NCBI GenBank assembly: GCA_021464525.1
Contig: JADRCO010000458.1
Coordinates: 1-33,324 of the forward strand
Length of the DNA stretch: 33,324 nt
Source of the DNA: Rhizophagus sp. LPA8_4_AMF
Lineage: Eukaryota; Glomeromycota; Glomeromycetes; Glomerales; Glomeraceae
Direction of reading: 5' to 3'
A program made the translations under genes and the position numbers. Positions 22,475 to 33,324 of this stretch are shown piece by piece. The notes under the pieces were generated by a model that was not told the origin of the DNA, made no database searches, and saw only the letters and a program-made list of their open reading frames with translations. Every line of letters begins with the position of its first letter. The stretch's first letter is position 1.

Positions 22475-24245
22475 CTATTTAATATCTCTAATTGTCTCAA
22501 AAGTTTTATTATTGTTGTTATTGTCCCGATGTATCTTAATATTCTTTTTTTCAACCTTTTCTAGTAATTCAAGAACTTGTTCATAAATAACAAACATTAA
22601 TCCACTTTGCATAGCAGTCCATGCTACACGTGGTCCAATCCCCCTGAATAGTCCTCCAATTCCATGATTTTTATAATTCCATAACATGCCTTCCCATATT
22701 CCTGAATAATAATGATGAGTTAATTTTGAGGTATTTGAAGGTGCAGGTGAAGGTTGTTTCGCTGCTTTTGTCGTTGAAGGTCTTTTCTGTGTTTGTAATA
22801 ATGTTTTCATTGCATCCAATGGTGTAGTTAATGCTCCTGCTAATCCGCCTGCAAAAGCTCCTGTGGTTATCTCCCATTCTAAACTTAAATTATTACTATT
22901 TTTATACATCATTGCCCATAATTTAAATCTCTCTACGTAATTTTATAAAAGATCATAAACGTTAGTGATCTATTAAATAAAAAGCAAACCAAAAATGATA
23001 AATAAACAAACTTTTTGTAGAAATATTTTTTTAAAAAAACTACCATAAAATGCAAACTGCAATGCTGAGAATGGTACATCTCTTAACAAAGTTGCTTTAT
23101 ATCCGTGATAAAATGCACTAAACCCTTCCAATTTATAAATCTAAAAAAAAAAGGAATTTGAATTAATGACAAATACTTGATTATGAAATAAAATAAGTTA
23201 TAGCATAAAATCAAATAAAGTAGCCCATGGCAAACGAACCACCAAGGCGCAAACGAACCATCTGCGCAGCGTGCCAGGTGTTTTTGTAATTATATCCACT
23301 AACAAAATGTGGATTATTATATCGTCCCTGTAGTTGCAATCTTGTTTTTAATACCTAAATTATAATAATACATTTATTTGTTAATCATATGATATGAAAA
23401 TGAATGCTGTAAGTTACGGGACAAACCTCAGAAGGCACATAAACAACAGATGCCATAATATCGCCGATAGATCCTGATAAAATAATAATTTTAAAATGTA
23501 AACATGATAAAAAATTATAAAATATTAAGAAATGAACGGTTGTTTTCCCACCAGCAGCTAAATGCACAATCGTGTCTGGAATTCCGATTCTAAGTCCAAT
23601 CATCTTGCGTTTCACAAACTCATATGTTCCAAAATATATTGTAGTGGCTGGTACTAAAAAAATTAGCATTGTCAATAATCTTTACTTTTTATAAGATTGA
23701 ACGCAAGAAATTTAAGATTTCTAAAATATGTAAATTACCTGATCCTAACATTGCAGGAGCAATACCACCATATAATCCATGCGCTATACCTTCTTGTTTA
23801 ACTATTGTAATATAAGCGTGCAACATATTTTGGTATTTTGAAGGTTTAGCTAGTTTTTGACCTTGTAGTCGAGTTTTTACTGTATCGATACTATTAAATA
23901 GAGATCGGAATTGAATAATGTTTGCAAATTTTCTACGCTAATAAAACAATATAAAGGTATTCTAATAAATTACCTATGCATCAAGAAATCGGCAGTTGAA
24001 CCACCAAGCCCTCCGGCTAACATTACCTAACACAAATAAATTCGATCAATTGATTAATCCATTCAAAACGAGATAAAATTTTTTAAACATACGTATTTAA
24101 GTGGCTTGAATTCTGTAGTATGGCCTTCCAATAATACTACCGATTCATTCGTTGAAGTGACTCGTGGGTTTTTCGAATCTGGCGCGAAAATGTTATTTGT
24201 CGATTGAAGACGTGAAGTATCATATTGGTTTGGAAGTTCTATCAT
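22475..24245 (-). CDS. MME1: Mitochondrial carrier of the yeast Mme1 (YMR166C) type
   Basis: Eight exons on the minus strand (24093-24245, 23974-24026, 23739-23890, 23552-23653, 23427-23473, 23259-23354, 23044-23140, 22475-22932) join in frame to 385 residues. Three carrier repeats are present: [13 protein letters not shown] (about 68-80), [12 protein letters not shown] (167-178) and [12 protein letters not shown] (271-282). The first has Ser for the usual Pro of the P-x-D/E-x-x-K/R motif, as I recall for yeast Mme1. [16 protein letters not shown] and [21 protein letters not shown] also match that protein from memory. Mme1 exports magnesium from mitochondria; transport of Mg2+ here is inferred by family. 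Odd points: a long Ser/Pro/Lys-rich loop after the third motif, and an Asn run (DNNNNNK) near the C-terminus. The donor of exon 6 (ATG then GTTCGT) is weak but keeps the carrier fold intact. It shares a short divergent promoter with the gene at 24499. Confidence 0.87.
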
Positions 24246-24498
24246 GGTACTGTCATTAAACTATAAAATTATCCCTTCTTCACTCCCAACACTTAACACT
24301 TTTCTTTAGCCTACCTCAAAAGAAGTTGTTATCAAAGTGGCATCACGATCAAGATCTAATTAAAGCTGTACCGCCTGTACGACTTTACTCAAGAACCGCA
24401 GCATGTCATGTCTATAATCGGTGTTACGTTACCTGAAATCTGATTTTGTTTATCAGTTTATCAAGGAATTTTGCTCAAAAAAAAGAAATTTGTCAAAA
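24246..24498. promoter_or_regulatory. Divergent promoter between carrier and small protein gene
   Basis: Only 253 bp separate the two opposite start codons. The region is locally richer in C and G (GCTGTACCGCCTGTACGAC near 24365) than the intergenic deserts. No TATA box is obvious, which is common for divergent housekeeping promoters. GCTGTACCGCCTGTACGAC also carries a doubled CTGTAC. Confidence 0.5.
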
Positions 24499-24951
24499 AT
24501 GTCCAATATAGAACCTAATTCTCCTCCTGTTCCCGTATCACCACCAACTGAAGAAACAATTACTCCCAACATAATTATAGAAGAATTACCCGATAATTTT
24601 GTTTTGGATAAAAAGAAACAGGATGTTATTGCTGACTATGAAATTTTATCTAAATCATCAGAAGGCAATGCCTCAGATTATACTTCTGAAAACGAATCTC
24701 AAAATGATCGTAAAAAACGTACTGCCGATGATGATCTTGCAGAAGTCGCAACGCCACCTCATGTTAATAGTGAAGGAGGATTAATCATTAAAGAAGTTCA
24801 TGACACTGAGAGTATAGAAAAAGAGAAGGTTGAATGTGCTGTTATTATTGAAGAAGAGGAGAGCAATCAGGAGAAAGGGAATGCTTCTAAATTCAAAAAG
24901 AGTAAAAAAAGAAAGACTAATGATAAAGGATATGAACCAACAGCATTGTAG
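24499..24951 (+). CDS. Small acidic protein with basic, nuclear-type C-terminus; unknown
   Basis: A single exon of 150 residues starts at MSNIEPNSPPVPVSPP. The frame is open further upstream, but this is the first in-frame ATG and has A at -3. The N-terminus is Pro-rich. The middle is acidic and Ser-rich (SKSSEGNASDYTSENESQND), the next part has alternating Glu/Lys, and the end carries KFKKSKKRK, a good nuclear localisation signal. No domain is recognised and most of the chain is probably disordered. Its divergent pairing with the carrier gene suggests constitutive expression. It could be a chromatin or nucleolar accessory protein, but that is a guess from composition only. Confidence 0.65.
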   Translation: MSNIEPNSPPVPVSPPTEETITPNIIIEELPDNFVLDKKKQDVIADYEILSKSSEGNASDYTSENESQNDRKKRTADDDLAEVATPPHVNSEGGLIIKEVHDTESIEKEKVECAVIIEEEESNQEKGNASKFKKSKKRKTNDKGYEPTAL

Positions 24952-25132
24952 ATAATACAATACACGTTATATTTAGATTATTTTGAGTTGCAAGTTTTTT
25001 AATTTTAAAGCGCGCTTTCCAAAGTTAGTCACGTGCTTATGTTCAATAAATAAATTGTCATTATTACGTACAAGCCACAATGAATCTATAAATGTCCAGT
25101 TTCGTGCAACCATTCAAAATTTGATTTTAATT

Positions 25133-25959
25133 ATGTCGGATAAAGCTCTCAAAGTTCTTTACATTCATGGTCGTGAAAGGTAATAATATTGCCCAAGTTA
25201 TTTGCGTTTATGATTGAAACCTAATAAACTCGACCATTATTATAGTTCTTCTCAAACAGGAAAATGTCAATTTTTAAAACAACATTATAATGTTTATGCC
25301 GCTGATATGGTAAAATTTTTATTTTTATTATAAAAATGGAATTTCATATGGTGATAATAAAATTATAACTTTGATATGACTGCTGAATGCATGACATACA
25401 GCCAACACAGGATTTTGATGCGGATCTCAAACTGCAAGAGAAATTTGTTAAAGAAATTCAACCTGATGTTATAGTTGGAAGTTCTTATGGTGGTGCGATT
25501 GCTGTTACAATGCTTCAAAAAGGTTTTTACTTGTGCTTTCTTAAATATTTTTTTAGAATTAATTTTTCTCTTATATTAATGATTTCTTGATTTGGTATAT
25601 TAGGGACATGGAAAGGGCCAACAATTTTACTTGCGCAAGCGTTCGTTCGTTATCAAAGCTATGACCCATCAAAATTATGGTTACCAGAAGGAGGTAAAAT
25701 TTAAGAATTTTCTATTCGTTTCTTCGCAATATAATTTCTCATTCCTCTTTATATAGTTGCAATTACATTGATCCATGGAACAAAGGATAAGATAGTTGAA
25801 ATAGAAGGTAGTAGATTATTAGCTACGAAAGGGACTCCGCAGTTAGTTGAAATGATTGAAGTAGCTGACGAACACCAATTACATTCTTTGATTGACAATC
25901 AAATGTTCCTGGAGTCGGTTAGAGATGTTTATGAGAAACAAAAGAGATATCAGGATTAA
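25133..25959 (+). CDS. Small alpha/beta-hydrolase (YqiA/UPF0227-like esterase)
   Basis: Five exons (25133-25179, 25246-25309, 25402-25522, 25604-25693, 25757-25959) join in frame to 174 residues. The fold is read from KVLYIHGRESSSQTG (oxyanion region), then VIVGSSYGGA with nucleophile Ser65, TLIHGTKDKIV with Asp118, and VADEHQL with His147, in the right order for a catalytic triad. There is no cap domain, signal peptide or membrane segment, so a soluble, cytosolic esterase or thioesterase is likely; the substrate is unknown. The chosen start MSDKALK is the first in-frame ATG. Its size suits the YqiA-like group better than the larger fungal FSH hydrolases. It lies 181 bp downstream of the gene ending at 24951, on the same strand. 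Confidence 0.85.
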
Positions 25960-26846
25960 AAAAAACGCATGCATGATTTACAAAATAGGTTTTTCATTAT
26001 TAATTTAAATTCGTTAATAAGATCGAATAAAATAAGTCGATTCAATAATGTTATATTACGTAATTTTGATTTTACTCGCTTCTAATCACTTTAAATGGCA
26101 ATAAGACATCGAGATATCTTTAGAAAATATGAAATTTTTGGTCTGATGTTCCGGATTTGTGATTACAAAACAAGTTGCTACACTGTTTAGTTATTTTACA
26201 ATCTATTGAAATTGAGCCGATATCATTTATTGGATCCGATTAAAAGTATTTTTATATTATGTGCAAATACTTATAAATTATTTCTTCTTTTTACAATTCG
26301 CGTAAATTTCTTTTTTTTTGTTATATTGCAGAGAATTCATAGATGTTAACCAATATCACCAATTAGCCCAGATTTACGCGAATAAAACGAATAGTTCACA
26401 AATTTTTATACGAGAAAATGTTATACATATATTAATAAGAGCAACTATTATTAAAGATTAGAAGTTCGCTACATATAAATCTTTCTTACACGTGTTTGTC
26501 TCCCATAAATCCTGGTGGCTAGTTAATATATCTATCGGGCCATTTTTTTGAGTTTTCGTAGTCCTTCGGAAGGCCAGAATAACGTGATATAAAATGAGTA
26601 AATGTGAAAATGAAATAACATTAACTTTATAAAATATGATACTTTACATCTCAAATAAAATATAAAATTGCAACGACTCTTCGAATATTAGGAACGTGGT
26701 ATCACAAATCACACGTTATACCGATTCGTGCTACTGATTTCTCCTTAGATGATGCATTGAAAGAAAACTGTCATAAGCTTTATACTTTCGAGTTATCAAT
26801 AGATACAATTATAGCTTAATGATGAATGGCAGATATGCGGGCTGTG
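25960..26846. other. Intergenic region with a 12-bp perfect inverted repeat
   Basis: No gene is seen. ATTCGCGTAAAT (26297) and ATTTACGCGAAT (26372) are exact inverted copies about 64 bp apart. They contain ACGCG, the core of fungal cell-cycle boxes. Whether this is regulatory or a small element is open. Confidence 0.45.
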
Positions 26847-26856
26847 TATAAAAAAG
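26847..26856 (+). promoter_or_regulatory. Probable TATA box of the E2 gene
   Basis: TATAAAAAAG lies 206 bp before the ATG at 27062. It is followed by a C/T/A-rich leader (CCTTCCCATTCTTG) with no ATG in a strong context. Confidence 0.5.
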
Positions 26857-27061
26857 GGATGTGGTCACCTTCCCATTCTTGTTTACTAGTAACTAGTTCT
26901 GAAGTGCTCACTTGATTCAAATAGGGACTTAACAACAAGCACATATACCACAAGCAAATCTCCAGCTTTACCTCCTAGCGAAACATAACCTAAAAAATCC
27001 ATCCTCTCTTCTCAATTCATAAATTACTGTATACTTTCATATACCAAATATACTTTTCAAA

Positions 27062-28184
<1,123 letters not shown>

Positions 28185-28890
28185 TTGGTGTAGATTTCGC
28201 GTCAAGGTTGGTGTTTTTTATTTTAAATCTAGACTTAATTGATAAATAAATGTATTGTTAGATGTATCCTGAACCGAAATCAAAAAAAAAATTTATTCTT
28301 AATTTTCTCTTTAAAATAATAAATAAATATTGTGCGCTTATAACAAAGAGTAATAATTTACTGGCAGTTTTTTTTCTTGAATTTACTTTTTTTGATGATC
28401 ATACTTATTATTTCTTCTTTTTATTTGTTTGTTCTATCTTATTATATTTAACATTTGTTGTTTAGAGTACCATAAATGCCTAACACATCGAACCACAAGT
28501 GTTGAAAATATGAACTTTTATAGAACTATCGTTTGCATAAGGAATTAAGAGATGTTTTACAATTTATGTGCTTTTAGTATATTTCTTATTTGTAATAATA
28601 CTCATTTGAGGTTTATTCTGGTTTTATGGTTCGTTTTTCCTTCTCTTCTCTTCTCTTCTCTTCTCTTTCTTTCTTTCTTTTTCTTACTGGTTTTTTTAAT
28701 AATTAAACTTTGCCGTAAGTGATAGTAAAAGAAACCTTTTTAAAAATTTAAAATAAACGATAATCGATAATCTAAGATCATGTACATGTTACACTACATG
28801 AAAATTTTCCGAAATATCAAAGATCTTCGATTTACATTGACAAGTTTTGCATTGTTTCAATCAGTTAAATAATTTTTTTTCAATTTTGAG
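28185..28890. other. 3' region of E2 and upstream region of the F-box/JmjC gene
   Basis: No gene is seen; a frame at 28262-28465 lies in AT-rich, probably untranslated sequence. A TTCTC microsatellite lies at 28639-28667, running into TTTC repeats up to about 28682. Confidence 0.6.
28639..28682 (+). repeat. TTCTC/TTTC microsatellite
   Basis: About six units of TTCTC are followed by about four units of TTTC, giving a pure polypyrimidine tract on the plus strand 210-250 bp before the ATG at 28891. CT-rich tracts are common in fungal promoters, so it could have a promoter role. Confidence 0.8.
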
Positions 28891-30637
28891 ATGTGTACAC
28901 AACAAGATCGTATACCCAATAAACGAAAAATCGATGATGAGTTTGACTCAACAAAAAATTACGATCATGTTCGGCAAAAGAAAAAGAGTAACGTTCTTAT
29001 GATGCAACATCCACTTGGCATCAAACCTTGGGGGAATTATTACTTAGATCAAAGTAACAACAATTTTAAAGGAGATTGTAGAGGGTCTAGTTTGGGAAAT
29101 TTAGCAATTCTAACAGATGATTTAATCTTAGAGATCTTAGGAATCTTTGATGCTAGAGATCTATTATCCTTAGGATTAACAAGCAAGGTATTATATTGTT
29201 TTTCAACATTTGACGATTTATGGAAACAACTTACTATAAAAAAATATAATGGAGATTGGTATTGGCAGGGAACTTGGAAATTAACTTTTTTAAAAAGATC
29301 TTGCAAGGAATATTATTTAGAACCAGTTTCAAATTATAAGAAATCTGCAATACAATTATCTAATTTCTATAGTGATACTTTATTTCAACCTTTTCTATGT
29401 AGCTCTACGGGAATGGAAGCGTACTTGGGAGTTGAGAATATTGATCGACGATCAAATTTAGAGTTAAGCGACTTTATTAGAGAGTATGCTATACCTAATA
29501 AGCCTGTTATTATAACAGATGTTGTAACTAAGTGGGGTGCGTCAAAAAAATGGAATATGGAATATCTTATAGAAAAATATGGAAATGTTTTATTTCGTGC
29601 TGAAGCTATTGATATTAAATTAAACAATTATGCTAGTTATTATAAAAATACAATGGATGAAAGTCCTTTATATCTATTTGACAAAGAATTTTGTAAAAAG
29701 TGTGATGGAATTGTTGATGATTTTAGTGTACCTGAATATTTTGAAGAAGATTTTTTTAGTGTTCTCGGAGAGAATAGGCCTGATTATAGGTAAGAAAAAT
29801 TTAAACAGATTTTCTTATTTCATTAATGCTAATTTAATTGTTTTAAAAGATGGTTAATTATTGGGCCAGCACATTCAGGATCTACGTTTCATAAAGATCC
29901 AAATTCTACCTCTGCTTGGAACGCTGTTATAACAGGTTCTAAGAAATGGATAATGTACCCACCTGATATATTACCTCCAGGGGTTTTTACTAGCGCCGGT
30001 ATTTTATTATAAATGAAGTTTTATTTTAAAAATATTATTTCTCGCATATTTATGATTTATGAATATAAAAATTAGATGAAGCCGAAGTAACATCACCAGT
30101 GTCGATAATGGAATGGCACTTAAATTTTTATAAAGAAACTCAAAAATCAAAACCGCGTCCATTAGAAGGAATATGTAAAGCAGGAGAAGTTATTTTTGTA
30201 CCAAATGGATGGTGGCATATGGTTATTAATCTTGAGGATTCTATTGCTATAGTATGAGTTTTAATAATACGATTTGTGATTACATGTAATGAATTTATGT
30301 TAATGCGTTTGTTTTTTTATTTTTATTTAAATAGACACAAAATTTTGTTGGAACATGGAATCTTAAGAATGTACTCTTATTTCTTCGTGATAAACCACAT
30401 CAGATATCTGGATTTTCTAATTTAGTGTGGTCTAATAGTGAGGACATTTATAATGATTTTTGTGTAAAATTTAAGAAATTTTATCCAGGGATTTTAGAAA
30501 AGTTGGAATTGGATAATAATGAAGATGAGAAAAAAAAGAATAAAAAGCGATCTTCGTTGTGGGAACAATTAAAAAGAAGTGATGGCCAGGAAGAAAGAAA
30601 GGGATTTACTTTTGGAATTTTGGTTGATGATGAATAA
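28891..30637 (+). CDS. F-box and JmjC (cupin) oxygenase, JMJD6-related
   Basis: Four exons (28891-29789, 29850-29998, 30076-30251, 30335-30637) join in frame to 508 residues. A basic N-terminus (NKRKIDDEF, RQKKKSN) suggests nuclear location. An F-box covers about 71-118 (ILTDDLILEILGIFDARDLL...DDLWKQL). The JmjC cupin covers about 190-420: RPDYRWLIIGPAHSGSTFHKDPNS with Fe ligands His314 and Asp316, KKWIMYPPDILPPGV, and GEVIFVPNGWWHMVIN with the third ligand His397. All three metal ligands are present, so it should be an active Fe(II)/2-oxoglutarate oxygenase, either a lysyl hydroxylase or a demethylase. The F-box plus JmjC order is as in plant At1g78280-like proteins; animal JMJD6 lacks the F-box. 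The Lys-rich tail (KKKNKKRSS) is again nuclear in type. The F-box would allow binding to Skp1. Substrate is unknown. Confidence 0.92.
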
Positions 30638-31165
30638 TGTTATGATGGTAAATAAATTGATATTTAATTTGATAAATATCACACGTGAAAAAAAATGGCA
30701 ATCAAACTGCAACAAAACAAACAGATGAGCATTGGGACGGACTGGCCAAATTGGCAATCTAATCAAACCCGAATTTTTTTATTCCATTGCTAAAGGAGAG
30801 CGTTGGTTATATCAATATAACAACTATAATCTTGATAAAGATGATAATTATAGGGAAATTTTGTTCTTAGAGTTCATTCCAGACTTCCAGTCAATGATTT
30901 ATTAATATGGATTTTGTATTACTATTACTCAAGTATTACGTTGTGAGATTACTTATGGTTGGCGCAGATTCCTTCTAAATACGTGAACTCTCAATTAAGT
31001 TAAATGGAAGCCAATTAATAGCACCAATGTATGCCTTTTATTATTCTTTCATAATAGTGATTATTAAAAGAATATAATCATTTGCGGTACACATGATATT
31101 TGTTAATAATGAAAAAAAGGCACAGTCTCGTTGTTGGGAAAGAACACATGGTTTGTAAAACTGTT
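30638..31165. other. Gene-free stretch
   Basis: No gene is seen. A patch near 30715-30770 with higher GC (GGGACGGACTGGCC) may be a leftover of a small repeat element. Confidence 0.5.
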
Positions 31166-31170
31166 CAGCG

Positions 31171-31223
31171 GAAACTTCTAGAATGCTAGACACTGTGTTA
31201 CTGATAAGCAATAATATAAATAA
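31171..31223 (+). promoter_or_regulatory. Perfect heat-shock element with TATA box
   Basis: GAAACTTCTAGAA (31171-31183) has three alternating 5-bp heat-shock units (GAA, TTC, GAA) with exact 2-bp spacing. AATATAAATAA at 31213-31223 lies 30 bp downstream, as in heat-inducible promoters. After it comes GC-richer sequence (CGATGCGCCACGTTG). Downstream to about 31480 only short frames exist, such as MSARSNLCCIR from 31287. The product, if any, is non-coding, very short, or lost. Confidence 0.5.
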
Positions 31224-31886
31224 CGATGCGCCACGTTGTAACTAACTCGTGCACGGCTAGTTCATAATTCCAGCTGAGGTTCTCATAATGTCGGCCAGAA
31301 GCAACCTCTGTTGTATAAGATAATTGTTTCTTCGGACACAAAAAGAATATTGTACCTGTTGTGTCAAATTCTTTTATTCAGGACTATTATTTAAAAGCTT
31401 ATAGTTATCAAATACGAAAGAATAAACATCTTTTGTGAGAGAATTTATATATTTCCTACTATTCGTTATTTAAATAAATAAAAAGATGAGGCATACGGTA
31501 ACCTTTTTTTATCAGAAATTTGGATATAGATTTAGATACTAATATATCATCTAGTCACAGCTAATACATATTACAATGAATATATATCATATAGTTTTTA
31601 TTATACCATATATACTGTATGTGTAACTTATAGTTTGTCTAGTTTGTCAGAAAAAAATAGGTTAACTGAATATATTAAATTCAATTAACAAATATTAGTA
31701 CAATATTTTTTGACATTAATTTCACAATAAGTTGATTTATTAGTTGGCTAATTTTGTTTGTTCCAACCTTTTGATGGTAAGTTTTTGAGACAGATATTCT
31801 GAATAGTTAAGTTGCTTACTGATGAGTGAGTTCTGCAACTTTTTTAGTGGTATCGGATTTGTAGCCAATTCTGCTGATCATGCTTT
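31224..31886. other. Gene-free stretch below the heat-shock-like promoter
   Basis: No coding gene is recognised. AATAAA-like words occur near 31421 and 31471, which could end a short transcript. Confidence 0.45.
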
Positions 31887-32171
31887 CTACTTATCTTCTC
31901 TTTCCATACTGGATTCTTCTATAACCTCTAGCTGGTGCTTCTTGCTAAGTTCAGAATGTTCACTAGCATCCAAAGTACATTGTAAATTATAATTGGTAGG
32001 AATAGGATCCAAGCAAATAGCCAAAGTCAAATTCTCATCATAATTTCTATTAACAAAAGATAGTTTACCACTGATCACTTCTGCCATCAATATCCTAACC
32101 CTGTAAATATCTAATGCTTTAGTGTACTCTTTATCAAGTAATATCTCTAGTGAAACAAATGATAAAACATC
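31887..32171 (-). pseudogene. Unrecognised ORF fragment on the minus strand
   Basis: The minus strand is open from just below a stop near 32177 down to 31887, reading SLEILLDKEYTKALDIYRVR and then, from the first ATG, EVISGKLSFVNRNYDENL, up to SSMEREDK. Composition looks protein-like (balanced charged residues, few low-complexity runs), unlike the surrounding spurious frames. No start, partner exon or domain is recognised, and stops soon follow on both sides. It may be a fragment of a decayed gene or of a transposon protein. Confidence 0.35.
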
Positions 32172-32449
32172 ACATATAGTTTATCTGTAAGACTTTAATT
32201 TATAGAACAATACAAACCAAAATCTGAAATTGCTGGTTCAATTATACCAAGTATATCCTTATTGATCACAAATGTTACCACTATGGAAATCTTTGTAGTA
32301 ATAATTTTTATAATAAATATGATACAATCCCATGTAGATATACTACCAAAGTATATTAATAACAGCTGTTCATATTAGGTTACTGTGATTTTTTTTAATC
32401 ATTTATGAATTTAATACCAATTTTGTATTCTGCACTTTGCAAATAGGAT
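32172..32449. other. Gene-free AT-rich stretch
   Basis: Nothing recognisable is seen. Confidence 0.5.
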
Positions 32450-32625
32450 TTTAATTGGTTCAGTTTGGTACAGTTTTTGCCAAAACTGAAACTGAATTAA
32501 ATTGATTAGTATTAGTATTGTTAATTACTGAAACTAGTTAGTTTTAGTAATCATTAATACTAAAACTGATTGGTAATTACTAAAAACTAAACTGATTTAC
32601 CAATTTATTATCAGTTCAGCCTTAA
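32450..32625. repeat. Foldback region rich in CAGTTT/ACTAAA words
   Basis: GGTTCAGTTTGGTACAGTTT on the left is answered by inverted relatives on the right (AAACTAAACTGATTTACC). In the middle, GTATTAGTATTGTTAATTACT faces AGTAATCATTAATAC. The whole can fold as a long imperfect hairpin and may be a decayed MITE. Confidence 0.5.
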
Positions 32626-33065
32626 TATTTTCACAACATTTTTATTAAAGTAATTAAAAAAACATGCAGAAATGGTTTATTTTTATAAAATTATTAATAA
32701 AAAATATTTTCACAACGTTTTCTTTTAAAATATATAATTAAAAAATATTGCAAAATATTTTTTTATCAAATTATTAATAAAAAATGGATTTGCAATATTT
32801 TTTACTAAAATATTATAAAACATTTTTATTAAATTACTTATTAACAAAAATATTTTTACAATATTTTTTGTTAAAATAATTAAAAACATTTGCGAAAAAT
32901 ATTTTTTTTATTAAATTATTAATAGAAAAATGTTTTTGCAATATTTTCTATTAAAATAATTAAAAAAATATTGCAAAAAAATTTTTTATTTATTAAATTA
33001 CATGTTGAAAAATGTTTTGCAATATTTTTATATAAAAATATTGCAAAATGTTTTTTTTTTATTTT
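32626..33065. repeat. AT-rich tandem array with ATATTGCAAAA hairpins
   Basis: About five diverged units of roughly 90-100 bp have TTTTTGCAATATTTT, a spacer with TTAAAATAATTAAAAA, and the inverted ATATTGCAAAAA. This gives each unit a hairpin. Examples are near 32737, 32790, 32850, 32935 and 33018. Confidence 0.6.
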
Positions 33066-33153
33066 TTTTTCTTCAGCACATATTATACTTTATTAGAGTT
33101 AATGTAAATAACAAATTGTATAAAAATGAAATCTAACTATCTAATATTATATA

Positions 33154-33302
33154 CTTATTGTATAGTATTTAGGCAATAATATGCTGTTTTTGATTGAGGC
33201 CATTTGATAGGCTCAGATTGTACCACATAAGTGGTACAATCTGGCCATCAAATTGCTAAAATCGAAAATAGCAGAGTATTGCCTAAAGACCTATACAATA
33301 AG
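33154..33302. mobile_element. Strong foldback MITE, about 149 bp
   Basis: The left arm CTTATTGTATAG, then TTTAGGCAATAATATGCTG, is matched by the right arm read in reverse complement: CTTATTGTATAG, then TTTAGGCAATACTCTGCTA. The match continues with small differences through CCATTTGAT and GCCATCAAATTG. The centre TGTACCAC-ATAA-GTGGTACA closes the hairpin. The element is almost entirely arm, with no interior. No coding frame. A clear target duplication was not resolved. Confidence 0.8.
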
Positions 33303-33324
33303 TGTTTTATTATATAGACTCTCA

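Noticed and set aside
22475-24245. S-adenosylmethionine carrier
   Set aside because: The first repeat has HSIDTVKTR rather than a Pro-containing motif, and the NNP-F-SGYNY segment fits Mme1 better.
24421-24498. Upstream extension of the small protein (frame open from 24421)
   Set aside because: This extension begins with GTG, not ATG; the first ATG is at 24499 with a good context.
28262-28465. 67-codon frame after the E2 gene
   Set aside because: It is Phe/Leu-rich reading of AT-rich 3' sequence without any motif.

Overview
The window is eukaryotic nuclear DNA. It is extremely AT-rich, the genes are broken by many short GT-AG introns (about 60-110 nt), and long gene-free stretches are full of poly-A/T tracts, small inverted-repeat elements and tandem repeats. 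The proteins are fungal in type. Codon use, intron style and one decayed transposase family (a core reading ISQDDKTKIDFGVPAVG) fit an arbuscular mycorrhizal fungus of the Rhizophagus kind (Glomeromycotina). This assignment is an inference from recognition, not from a search.

Layout. 1-5200 is repeat-rich: a perfect palindrome, a hAT-like miniature element, a decayed 3.1-kb DDE DNA transposon with recognisable inverted ends, and a Tc1/mariner-type miniature element. 5263-7018 is a complete four-exon TLDc gene (MEAK7/Rtc5 type) with an N-myristoylation signal. 7019-18500 is a roughly 11-kb gene desert. It holds a four-copy tandem repeat of about 450 bp, several foldback elements, and a 2.4-kb array of roughly twenty 115-bp units in which a short (often exactly 41-nt) exon-like block sits between splice-like borders.

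18987-30637 is a gene island of six genes: a membrane GT2 glycosyltransferase, a mitochondrial carrier of the yeast Mme1 type on the minus strand, a small acidic/basic protein of unknown role transcribed divergently from it, a small alpha/beta-hydrolase, a UBE2E-type ubiquitin-conjugating enzyme, and an F-box plus JmjC protein. All exon joins given were checked by hand for frame. The genes are ordinary housekeeping types and do not form one pathway. The only shared theme is that an E2 and an F-box protein (a possible SCF subunit) lie next to each other, which may be chance.

30638-33324 is again gene-free. It holds a perfect heat-shock element with a TATA box but no recognisable protein gene, a minus-strand ORF fragment, a third AT-rich tandem array and a strong 149-bp foldback element at the edge.

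No tRNA, rRNA, CRISPR array or intact mobile element was recognised. The best candidates for something undescribed are the exon-like 41-nt array (13467-15930) and the DDE/C2H2 transposon with TTTAA flanks (553-3691).
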